Shown here piece after piece: positions 1-5,307 of a DNA stretch of 12,218 bases. The notes beneath the pieces are model-generated. The model saw only the letters and a program-made list of their open reading frames with translations. It did not search any database and was not told the DNA's origin. Source of the stretch: CAJYAN01 sp046484825 (GTDB lineage: Bacteria > Pseudomonadota > Gammaproteobacteria > UBA6429 > Thiohalophilaceae). The translations under genes and the position numbers were made by a program. How positions within the stretch are numbered: position 1 is the stretch's first letter; each line of letters begins with the position of its first letter. The stretch lies in NCBI GenBank assembly GCA_046484825.1, contig JAWOIE010000073.1, positions 1 through 12,218 of the forward strand, in the 5' to 3' direction.

Positions 1-13
1 GATACACATTTCG

Positions 14-247
14 ATGACCATTCAAGTACGATTCTTTGCCCGTCTGCGGGAGCAAATCGGGGTTGCCGAGCGACAACTCGATGCCGCGGCGGTCGCCACC
101 GTCGCCCAGGCCTGGCAGCAGGCCACGGGGCTGAATGAACGCCCGGCCAACGTGTTAATGGCGGTCAACATGCAGTATGTCGATGCCGACGCCGCTGTGG
201 TTGATGGCGACGAGGTCGCTTTTTTCCCACCGGTGACCGGGGGTTAG
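14..247 (+). CDS. moaD: Molybdopterin synthase small subunit MoaD (sulfur carrier)
   Basis: This 77-residue protein is the small, ubiquitin-like subunit of molybdopterin synthase. Its C-terminal glycine is converted to a thiocarboxylate that donates sulfur to cyclic pyranopterin monophosphate during molybdenum cofactor synthesis in the cytoplasm. Visible support is the beta-grasp style start (TIQVRFFARLRE), the late hydrophobic-acidic segment (VDGDEVAFFPPVTGG) and the obligatory terminal Gly76-Gly77. The length is normal for MoaD (about 75-85 residues). The next gene, moaE, begins 6 nt after the stop, so the two subunits are co-transcribed and probably translationally coupled. Only 13 nt lie upstream, with no visible Shine-Dalgarno sequence, so the start and any preceding moa gene cannot be judged. 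ThiS-like sulfur carriers share the fold, but the moaE partner settles the assignment. Confidence 0.95.
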   Translation: MTIQVRFFARLREQIGVAERQLDAAAVATVAQAWQQATGLNERPANVLMAVNMQYVDADAAVVDGDEVAFFPPVTGG

Positions 248-253
248 GACGAC

Positions 254-694
254 ATGCACATCGATATAGTGGAGCAGGCCTTTGCGCCCTACACCCGCCT
301 GCAGGAGTATCAGGACCAGCTGCCGGCGGCGGCGCGGCAGTTTGGTGCGACCGCGGTCTTTGTCGGCAGCATGCGCGACTTCAATCAGGGGGATGCGGTG
401 CAGCAAATGCACCTGGAACACTACCCGGGCATGAGCGAAAAGGAACTGCAGCGTATCGGCGCCGAGGCGGCCCAGCAGTGGCAGCTGCTTGATGCCCTGA
501 TTGTGCACCGGGTCGGTGACCTCCATCCGGTGGACCCCATCGTGCTGGTCGCGGTCTGGTCGGTGCATCGCCGCGATGCCTTCGAGGCCTGTCGCTATAT
601 CATGGAGGCCTTGAAGTCACGCGCCCCCTTCTGGAAAAAAGAGACCCTCAGTAAGGGGGAACGCTGGGTGGATAACAACACCGCCGGCTACTGA
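254..694 (+). CDS. moaE: Molybdopterin synthase catalytic subunit MoaE
   Basis: MoaE (146 residues) is the large catalytic subunit of the MoaD2-MoaE2 molybdopterin synthase, which inserts two sulfurs into precursor Z to form molybdopterin. The sequence shows the family hallmarks in order: a G-A-T-A-V-F-V-G-S-M-R segment at residues 31-41, LEHYPGM at 54-60, the HRVGDLHPVD block at 85-94, and the active-site stretch ALKSRAPFWKKE at 119-130. Lys121 and Lys128 there correspond to the catalytic lysines K119 and K126 of E. coli MoaE. The start ATG is preceded by AGGA at a short spacing. It sits directly behind moaD. Downstream it converges with a minus-strand phosphoesterase gene after only 30 nt, and no obvious terminator hairpin is visible between them. 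Length is typical for the family. Confidence 0.96.
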   Translation: MHIDIVEQAFAPYTRLQEYQDQLPAAARQFGATAVFVGSMRDFNQGDAVQQMHLEHYPGMSEKELQRIGAEAAQQWQLLDALIVHRVGDLHPVDPIVLVAVWSVHRRDAFEACRYIMEALKSRAPFWKKETLSKGERWVDNNTAGY

Positions 695-724
695 TGCGGC
701 CCCACGAACCGCCCATGGCCAAAG

Positions 725-1282
725 TTAGTGGTGCGCGGTGACCGGTTGGCGGTTGACCACCAGGTCTTCCTCGATGGGCACCGGCTCCACCGTAAAGGTG
801 AGTGTCTGTAGATCCCCGATAATGTAGGTCGGTGCTGCGCCGACCCCCCCGACGGTACCGGGATTGATCAACAAGGTTTGTTCACCCTTGATGTTGTCGA
901 TACGGGCAATCTTGCTGCGGTGGTCATGACCGCAACAGACAATGTCCCAGTCACCGGTGGTGGCCATGGCCTCGGCATAGTGGGGGTAGTGCACCATGAA
1001 GATTTTACGCCCGCCGAGATCCAGGCCGGCATCCTGGCCGTGATAGTGCAGCAGGTTGTTGCTGTCATGCGCCAGCTGCGCCATGTTATAGAGGTCGCCG
1101 GTATTATTACCGTGAATGACATGTACGGGCAGGCCCACAGGGATCAGGCTGCGCAGCGTGGTCGGCGCTACCACATCACCGCAGTGCAGAATGGCTTCAG
1201 CGCCCTGTGCCTGCGCGGCGCGGGCAGCGGCGGCCAATAGAAAGCGGTTGTCGTGGCTATCCGACAGGATACAGATTTTCAT
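725..1282 (-). CDS. MJ0936/YfcE-family metallophosphoesterase
   Basis: This 185-residue protein is a small calcineurin-like phosphoesterase of the MJ0936/YfcE type, cytosolic with no signal peptide. The dinuclear metal-binding motifs are all present in order: SDSHDN at 7-12 (Asp8, His10), HCGDVV at 33-38 (Asp36), HGNN at 57-60, MVHYPH at 96-101 and GHDH at 118-121. An INPGTVGG segment at 139-146 matches the usual N-P-G-S-like loop. Relatives hydrolyse model phosphodiesters such as bis-pNPP in vitro, but the physiological substrate is unknown, so no gene symbol is given. The C-terminal 20 residues or so extend past the usual core of about 165 residues. The ATG lies 15 nt after the ppa stop, with AAGG upstream, which indicates a ppa-phosphoesterase operon. 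Being next to a pyrophosphatase does not prove a PPi-related role. Confidence 0.9.
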   Translation of the reverse strand: MKICILSDSHDNRFLLAAAARAAQAQGAEAILHCGDVVAPTTLRSLIPVGLPVHVIHGNNTGDLYNMAQLAHDSNNLLHYHGQDAGLDLGGRKIFMVHYPHYAEAMATTGDWDIVCCGHDHRSKIARIDNIKGEQTLLINPGTVGGVGAAPTYIIGDLQTLTFTVEPVPIEEDLVVNRQPVTAHH

Positions 1283-1297
1283 GTGGGCCTTAGCGAT

Positions 1298-1846
1298 CTA
1301 GAAGCAGGGTTTTTCCGGGGCATCATCGAAGCGTTTAATCGATGACAGAATTTCTACCCCGGCGGCGCTGGCGTCGTCCCAGCCCTCAATCTTGACCCAC
1401 TTGCCCTCTTCCAGGTCCTTGTAGTGCTCGAAAAAGTGTTTAATCTGATTGAGCAGAATCGGCGAGACATCCTCGGGGGACTTGACGCTACGATAGGACT
1501 GGCAGAGCTTGTCGATGGGCACGGCCAGCACTTTGGCATCGGGACCGGCCTCGTCGGTCATTTTCAGGACCCCCACGGGACGGCAGCGAATCACCGAACC
1601 GCTGATCAGGGGATTGGGGGTAATCACCAGCACGTCGACCGGGTCGCCATCTTCCGACAGGGTGTTGGGGACGTAACCATAATTGCAGGGATAGTGCATG
1701 GCGGTATTCATGAAGCGATCCACAAACATGGCGCCGGTTTCCTTATCGACCTCATATTTCACCGGGTCACTATGGGAAGGAATTTCGATGATGACGTTAA
1801 AGTCATCCGGGACATTCTTGCCGGGACCGACGCGATCTAGATTCAT
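1298..1846 (-). CDS. ppa: Soluble family I inorganic pyrophosphatase
   Basis: This 182-residue protein is the cytoplasmic Mg-dependent family I pyrophosphatase, which hydrolyses PPi to 2 Pi and pulls biosynthetic reactions forward. The signature EDGDPVDVLV at 65-74 supplies Asp66, Asp68 and Asp71, and KMTDEAGPD at 95-103 supplies Asp98 and Asp103. These correspond to E. coli D65, D67, D70, D97 and D102. YEVDKETG at 31-38 and HYPCNYGYVP at 51-60 are also conserved. I choose the ATG at 1846 rather than the longer in-frame ATG at 1903. MNLDRVGPG is the normal family start, a good ribosome site (AAAGGA) lies 6 nt before it, and the extra 19 codons overlap a likely -10 box. It is divergent from hppA, so the soluble and membrane pyrophosphatases share one intergenic region. 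The phosphoesterase gene follows 15 nt downstream. Confidence 0.97.
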   Translation of the reverse strand: MNLDRVGPGKNVPDDFNVIIEIPSHSDPVKYEVDKETGAMFVDRFMNTAMHYPCNYGYVPNTLSEDGDPVDVLVITPNPLISGSVIRCRPVGVLKMTDEAGPDAKVLAVPIDKLCQSYRSVKSPEDVSPILLNQIKHFFEHYKDLEEGKWVKIEGWDDASAAGVEILSSIKRFDDAPEKPCF

Positions 1847-1852
1847 AAGTTT

Positions 1853-1858
1853 TCCTTT
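1853..1858 (-). promoter_or_regulatory. Ribosome binding site deciding the ppa start
   Basis: On the minus strand this reads AAAGGA and lies 6 nt before the ATG at 1846-1844. No comparable Shine-Dalgarno sequence precedes the longer in-frame ATG at 1903, so this site supports the shorter protein. Confidence 0.7.
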
Positions 1859-1883
1859 GCCTGCCGTTGCTGAAAAGGCGCGC

Positions 1884-1889
1884 ATTCTA
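1884..1889 (-). promoter_or_regulatory. Candidate -10 box of the ppa promoter
   Basis: The minus strand reads TAGAAT, 5 of 6 matches to the sigma-70 -10 consensus, followed by a GC-rich discriminator. Transcription from it would give a leader of about 30 nt before the ppa ATG at 1846. No convincing -35 hexamer is visible at 16-18 nt upstream, where the sequence is A/T-rich, so the promoter call is tentative. Confidence 0.4.
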
Positions 1890-2022
1890 TCAGTCTGAGC
1901 CAAAAATAAAATCTTTGTCTGCAGCGCGCTTGTGCGTCCCGCGGGACTTGCCTATGCTTGAGTGAAAAATAGCTTCTAAAACAATAACAAGACAGCATTA
2001 TACACCACTCGGAGGAAATGCG

Positions 2023-4023
2023 ATGTCCCTGGAATATATCCCCCTGATCGTTGGTATCAGTGGCCTGCTGGCGGCCCTATGGTTGTTTTTCATGGTGACG
2101 CGCTATCCCGCTGGAGAAGGCCTGATGCTCGATATCGCCGAGCAAATCCATCACGGGGCCATGGTCTTTTTGCGCCAGGAGTACACCATGCTGGCGGTGT
2201 TTGCCCTGGTGGTCATGGGCCTGCTCTATGTGGCCTTCGGTATCGATACCACGCTGGCCTTTCTGATCGGGGCCTGTGCCTCGGCCGGCGCCGGTTATAT
2301 TGGTATGCAGGCGGCCACGCGGGCCAATGTCCGCACCACCTTCGCCGCCCACCGCCAGGGCGCGGCGGCGGCGCTGTCCATCGCCTTTTATGGCGGTTCG
2401 GTCATGGGCCTGACCGTCGCGGCGCTGGGCCTGCTGGGGCTGGGCAGTCTGTATCTGTTTTATGGCACCCCGGAGCATATTGAGGTTATCCATGGCTTTG
2501 GCATGGGGGCATCGAGCGTGGCGCTGTTTTCCCGTGTCGGCGGCGGTATCTTTACCAAGAGCGCCGATGTGGGAGCCGATCTGGTGGGCAAGATTGAGGC
2601 GGGGATCCCCGAGGATGACCCACGCAATCCCGGTGTGATTGCCGATAACGTCGGCGACAACGTGGGCGATATCGCCGGCATGGGCTCGGATATTTTCGAG
2701 TCCTATTGTGGCGCTATTATTGCCACCATGGCCATTGCCGCCGTCATGGCCCCGGCCCTGCTCCCTGATCTCGGCGCGCGTCAGGAGCTGATGTTCCTGC
2801 CCCTGGGCCTGGCCTCGGCCGGTCTGCTCTGTTCCCTGCTCGGTATTGGCCTGGTGAAACTGGTCAGTCACAAGAGTGCCGAGGTGGCACTGCGTATCGG
2901 TACCATGAGTGCCGCGCTGGCCTTTATGGGTGTGGCCCTGTGGGTGATCAGCGCCTTGCAGATCAGCATCGGTGTCTGGTGGGCGGTGATCTCCGGCGCG
3001 GTCGGCGGCATTGTCATCGGCCTGACGACGGAATATTACACCTCGGGCCGGCCGGTACGGCACATCGCCCTCGCCGGAGAGACCGGTCCCGCCACCGTCG
3101 TGATTGCCGGTCTGGCCAGCGGTATGCACTCGGTGGTCATCCCGGTGTTGATGCTGGGCGGAATTATCCTGGTGGCCACCGAGATGGTCGGGCTCTATGG
3201 CGTCGGCATCGCCGCCGTTGGCATGCTGGCCACCGTGGGTATCACCATGGCCATCGATGCCTATGGCCCGGTGGCGGACAACGCCGGCGGCATTGCGGAA
3301 ATGGCCGGGCTTGGCGAGGAGACGCGCAAGATTACCGATAGTCTGGACCAACTGGGAAACACCACGGCGGCGATTGGCAAGGGGTTTGCCATCGGTGCGG
3401 CGGCCCTGGCGGCGCTGGCCATCATTACCGCCTATGTGGGCACCGTCAGCCAGCATGTGGCCGACTTTAATCTGCAACTGAACAATCCCCGTGTCCTGGT
3501 GGGTCTCTTTATCGGCGGTCTGTTTCCCTTTCTGGTGAGCGCCCTGACCATGACCGCCGTGGGCGACGCCGCCTTTGCCATGATTCAGGAGATCCGTCGG
3601 CAGTTCCGGGAAATCGCCGGCCTGCTCGAAGGCAAGGCCCGGCCCGATACCGCGCGTTGCATCACCATTGCCACCAATGCCGCGCTGAAAAAGATGATCC
3701 TGCCAGGCAGTCTGGCGGTGGCCGCGCCGCCGGTGGTGGGTTTTTTGCTCGGGCCGGAGGCCCTGGGTGGCATGCTCGGCGGCGCACTCCTCACCGGCGT
3801 CTTGCTGGCCCTGACCATGGCCAATGCCGGTGGCGCCTGGGATAACGCGAAAAAGTATGTGGAACAGGGCCACCACGGCGGCAAGGGTTCACCGGTACAC
3901 AAGGCCTGCGTGGTTGGCGATACCATTGGCGATCCGTTCAAGGATACCTCGGGGCCGTCGATGAATATCCTCATCAATGTCCTCGCCATTGTCAGCCTGG
4001 TGATTGCGCCGCTGTTGAGCTGA
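2023..4023 (+). CDS. hppA: Membrane ion-translocating pyrophosphatase (K+-dependent type)
   Basis: This 666-residue polytopic inner-membrane protein couples PPi hydrolysis to pumping of H+ and/or Na+. It has roughly 16 hydrophobic segments, as the family does. The catalytic motifs are intact: DVGADLVGK at 182-190, DNVGDNVGD at 208-216, IDAYGPVADNAGG at 411-423, NAGGAWDNAKK at 601-611, and GDTIGDPFKDTSGPSMN at 632-648. The GNTTAAIGKG segment at 445-454 has Ala449 and Gly452 where K+-independent enzymes carry Lys and Thr, which predicts a K+-dependent enzyme. The gate glutamate is in an F-E-S arrangement (Glu226), as in Na+-PPases and some bacterial H+-PPases, unlike the G-S-Y-A-E form of plant and K+-independent H+-PPases. 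The ion pumped therefore cannot be settled from sequence. The start has GGAGG 7 nt upstream. The gene is divergent from ppa, with adk downstream. Confidence 0.97.
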   Translation: MSLEYIPLIVGISGLLAALWLFFMVTRYPAGEGLMLDIAEQIHHGAMVFLRQEYTMLAVFALVVMGLLYVAFGIDTTLAFLIGACASAGAGYIGMQAATRANVRTTFAAHRQGAAAALSIAFYGGSVMGLTVAALGLLGLGSLYLFYGTPEHIEVIHGFGMGASSVALFSRVGGGIFTKSADVGADLVGKIEAGIPEDDPRNPGVIADNVGDNVGDIAGMGSDIFESYCGAIIATMAIAAVMAPALLPDLGARQELMFLPLGLASAGLLCSLLGIGLVKLVSHKSAEVALRIGTMSAALAFMGVALWVISALQISIGVWWAVISGAVGGIVIGLTTEYYTSGRPVRHIALAGETGPATVVIAGLASGMHSVVIPVLMLGGIILVATEMVGLYGVGIAAVGMLATVGITMAIDAYGPVADNAGGIAEMAGLGEETRKITDSLDQLGNTTAAIGKGFAIGAAALAALAIITAYVGTVSQHVADFNLQLNNPRVLVGLFIGGLFPFLVSALTMTAVGDAAFAMIQEIRRQFREIAGLLEGKARPDTARCITIATNAALKKMILPGSLAVAAPPVVGFLLGPEALGGMLGGALLTGVLLALTMANAGGAWDNAKKYVEQGHHGGKGSPVHKACVVGDTIGDPFKDTSGPSMNILINVLAIVSLVIAPLLS

Positions 4024-4111
4024 CACCACGCTACAGGATTGACGCGCATCAGTGCGGACAGGCCATTGACTTGCACTGGGCGAGCGACTAGGTTTAGCCG
4101 ACCGGTGCAGC

Positions 4112-4140
4112 TTTTCTGCGATGTCACCGTTGAGTACAAT
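4112..4140 (+). promoter_or_regulatory. adk: Candidate adk promoter
   Basis: The hexamer TACAAT at 4135-4140 matches the -10 consensus at 5 of 6 positions. A poor -35 (TTTTCT at 4112-4117) sits 17 nt upstream. A start site near 4147 would give a leader of about 57 nt that includes the 4153-4171 hairpin. The weak -35 means this is a guess driven by the -10. Confidence 0.35.
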
Positions 4141-4152
4141 GGTTACTCGTCG

Positions 4153-4171
4153 TCTTAAGTCACGCTTAAGA
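4153..4171 (+). promoter_or_regulatory. Short hairpin in the probable adk leader
   Basis: TCTTAAG, a 5-nt loop TCACG, then CTTAAGA form a perfect 7-bp stem. It contains two copies of the palindrome CTTAAG. It is not followed by a U tract, so it is not a standard terminator. It lies 21 nt before the Shine-Dalgarno sequence of adk. A role in mRNA stability, or as a paired protein-binding site, is possible but unproven. Confidence 0.35.
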
Positions 4172-4203
4172 AATAAAGAACAAAACAACATTGGAGTATA
4201 ATC

Positions 4204-5178
4204 ATGAGAATCGTATTGATCGGCGCCCCGGGAGGGGGTAAGGGTACACAGGCCAAAAAACTTGTTGAAAAATATGGCATCCCCCAGATTTCAACCGGCG
4301 ATCTTTTACGTGAGGCAGTGTCTGCAGGGACACCCCTGGGGATTGCGGCCAAGGCCGCCATGGATGCCGGGCAACTGGTCTCAGATGATGTGGTGCTCGG
4401 CATGATTCGCGAGCGCCTGTCCCACGCCGACGCACAACGAGGCTTTATTCTCGATGGTTTCCCGCGCAATATCCCCCAGGCCGAGGCCCTGGATACTATG
4501 CTGGAGGCAATGGGTAAACCGCTGGAAACCAGTCTGTTGATCGATGTGGACTTCGATATTCTCATGCAGCGACTGACCGGGCGGCGCACCTGTAAATCCT
4601 GTGGCCAGATGTTTAACATTTACACCTCCGCCCCGCGTATTGACGGCCAGTGTGACAAGTGTGGTGGTGAACTCCTGCATCGTGCGGATGACAACGAATC
4701 AACGATTGCCAATCGCCTGCGTGTCTATGAGGCGCAGACGGCGCCATTAATTGATTACTATCGAGGCCAGGGCAAGCTGCGCACTGTCCAGGGTGTCGGT
4801 GATATAGACGCCATCTTTAATGCCGTACTGCGTGTGCTGGAGAGTCTGCCCGGTGAAGCCGCCGGCGGCGCGGTCAAACCGGCGACGCAGAAAACCGCCG
4901 GCAAGAAAAAGACTGCCAAGAAAAAAGTCGTGAAGAAGACGGCGAGCAAGAAAAAAGCCGTGAAGAAGACAGCGAGCAAGAAAAAGGCCGCCAAGAAAAA
5001 AGCCGTGAAGAAGACGGCGAGCAAGAAAAAGGCCGCCAAGAAAAAGGCGGTGAAGAAGACGGCGAGCAAGAAAAAGGCCGCCAGGAAAAAAGTCGTCAAA
5101 AAACCCGCCGGCAGGAAAAAGGTGGCGAAGAAAAAGCCAGGCAAGAAGAAAGTAAGCAAGAAAAAGGCCCGGCGTTAA
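4204..5178 (+). CDS. adk: Adenylate kinase with lysine/alanine-rich repeat tail
   Basis: Adenylate kinase interconverts ATP + AMP and 2 ADP in the cytoplasm. The core (residues 1 to about 216) is complete: P-loop GAPGGGKGTQ at 7-16, AMP-site STGDLLR at 30-36, LDGFPRN at 83-89, TGRRTC at 125-130 and RLRVYEAQT at 171-179. The lid carries four cysteines (Cys130, Cys133, Cys150, Cys153), a zinc-binding type lid. Bacterial Adk normally ends near residue 215-220. Here about 108 further residues follow in frame. From residue 230 to the end there are 48 Lys and 4 Arg in 95 residues and no Asp or Glu, in imperfect 15-residue repeats resembling histone-H1-like tails. Synonymous differences between repeats (AAA/AAG, ACA/ACG) while the protein unit is kept argue that the tail is translated and selected. 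Its function is unknown. A strong terminator follows the stop by about 30 nt. Confidence 0.97.
   Translation: MRIVLIGAPGGGKGTQAKKLVEKYGIPQISTGDLLREAVSAGTPLGIAAKAAMDAGQLVSDDVVLGMIRERLSHADAQRGFILDGFPRNIPQAEALDTMLEAMGKPLETSLLIDVDFDILMQRLTGRRTCKSCGQMFNIYTSAPRIDGQCDKCGGELLHRADDNESTIANRLRVYEAQTAPLIDYYRGQGKLRTVQGVGDIDAIFNAVLRVLESLPGEAAGGAVKPATQKTAGKKKTAKKKVVKKTASKKKAVKKTASKKKAAKKKAVKKTASKKKAAKKKAVKKTASKKKAARKKVVKKPAGRKKVAKKKPGKKKVSKKKARR
4930..5139 (+). repeat. In-frame 45-bp tandem repeats encoding the Adk tail
   Basis: The segment begins with a 30-bp partial unit (4930-4959, protein VKKTASKKKA). Four 45-bp units follow at 4960-5004, 5005-5049, 5050-5094 and 5095-5139. The second and third complete units encode almost the same 15 residues, VKKTASKKKAAKKKA, as the first. 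The last unit is the most diverged (VKKPAGRKKVAKKKP). Because unit length is a multiple of three, gain or loss of units would keep the frame. The strand is very purine-rich with many A5-A6 runs. Confidence 0.9.
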
Positions 5179-5207
5179 TTGCTAGGTCATTGTTTTCTGG
5201 CCGAAAT

Positions 5208-5234
5208 AAAAGGCGGAGTGTTCTCCGCCTTTTT
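5208..5234 (+). terminator. Intrinsic terminator after adk
   Basis: A perfect GC-rich stem, AGGCGGAG (5211-5218) with CTCCGCCT (5223-5230), closes a TGTT loop. It is followed by TTTT and preceded by AAA that can extend the stem. It starts about 30 nt after the adk stop and isolates adk from the downstream regulator gene. Confidence 0.9.
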
Positions 5235-5251
5235 CCATTCAGGGATAAACG

Positions 5252-5280
5252 TTTACATGACAGCGGCTTTTTTGTACTGT
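5252..5280 (+). promoter_or_regulatory. Candidate promoter of the HD-GYP regulator gene
   Basis: TTTACA at 5252-5257 (5 of 6 to the -35 consensus) is followed after 17 nt by TACTGT at 5275-5280 (3 of 6 to the -10 consensus). It lies between the adk terminator and the ATG at 5308, where a promoter is required. The weak -10 keeps confidence low. Confidence 0.35.
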
Positions 5281-5307
5281 CTGTCCTTATGCGTACTGGT
5301 ATAGCCC

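Larger units (their letters stand above)
1847..2022. promoter_or_regulatory. Divergent ppa/hppA intergenic region
   Basis: These 176 bp separate the start codons of the soluble and the membrane pyrophosphatase and must carry both promoters. The ppa side has the TAGAAT box described separately. The hppA side has an A/T-rich stretch at about 1964-2003 with only weak -10-like hexamers (for example CATTAT at 1995-2000), so no hppA promoter is called. A clear Shine-Dalgarno sequence (GGAGG at 2011-2015) precedes the hppA ATG. No operator-like inverted repeat stood out. Confidence 0.5.
4024..4203. other. hppA-adk intergenic region
   Basis: This 180-bp gap contains no convincing ORF. I see no U-tailed hairpin that would terminate hppA. 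It holds a candidate adk promoter and a short leader hairpin (both listed) and the adk Shine-Dalgarno sequence (GGAG at 4193-4196, 7 nt before the ATG). A second weak promoter-like pair, TTGACT at 4066-4071 and TAGGTT at 4089-4094 with 17-nt spacing, is also present but matches the -10 consensus poorly. Confidence 0.5.

Noticed and set aside
695..724. Possible terminator between convergent moaE and the phosphoesterase gene
   Set aside because: The 30-nt gap shows no stable stem with a T run on either strand.
1847..1903. Longer N-terminus for ppa starting at the ATG at 1903
   Set aside because: The added 19 residues do not match the family start, overlap a likely -10 box and lack a Shine-Dalgarno sequence. 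The ATG at 1846 has AAAGGA 6 nt before it.
2077..3876. Long minus-strand open frame (599 codons) antisense to hppA
   Set aside because: Its composition is Gly/His/Gln-rich with no recognisable domain, and it lies wholly inside the intact, motif-rich hppA. It is a codon-bias shadow of GC-rich DNA.
4197..4202. Perfect TATAAT directly before the adk ATG
   Set aside because: It lies between the Shine-Dalgarno sequence and the start codon. Transcription from it would begin inside the coding region, and no -35 is present at the right distance. Judged coincidental.
4930..5139. Regular repeats considered as a CRISPR array
   Set aside because: The repeats are contiguous 45-bp coding units with no unique spacers, and they translate in frame as the Adk tail.
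4758..5159. Minus-strand open frame rich in Phe/Leu/Ala across the adk tail, resembling a membrane protein
   Set aside because: It is the complement of Lys codons (AAG/AAA read as CTT/TTT) and has no start context. The plus-strand frame is continuous with Adk.
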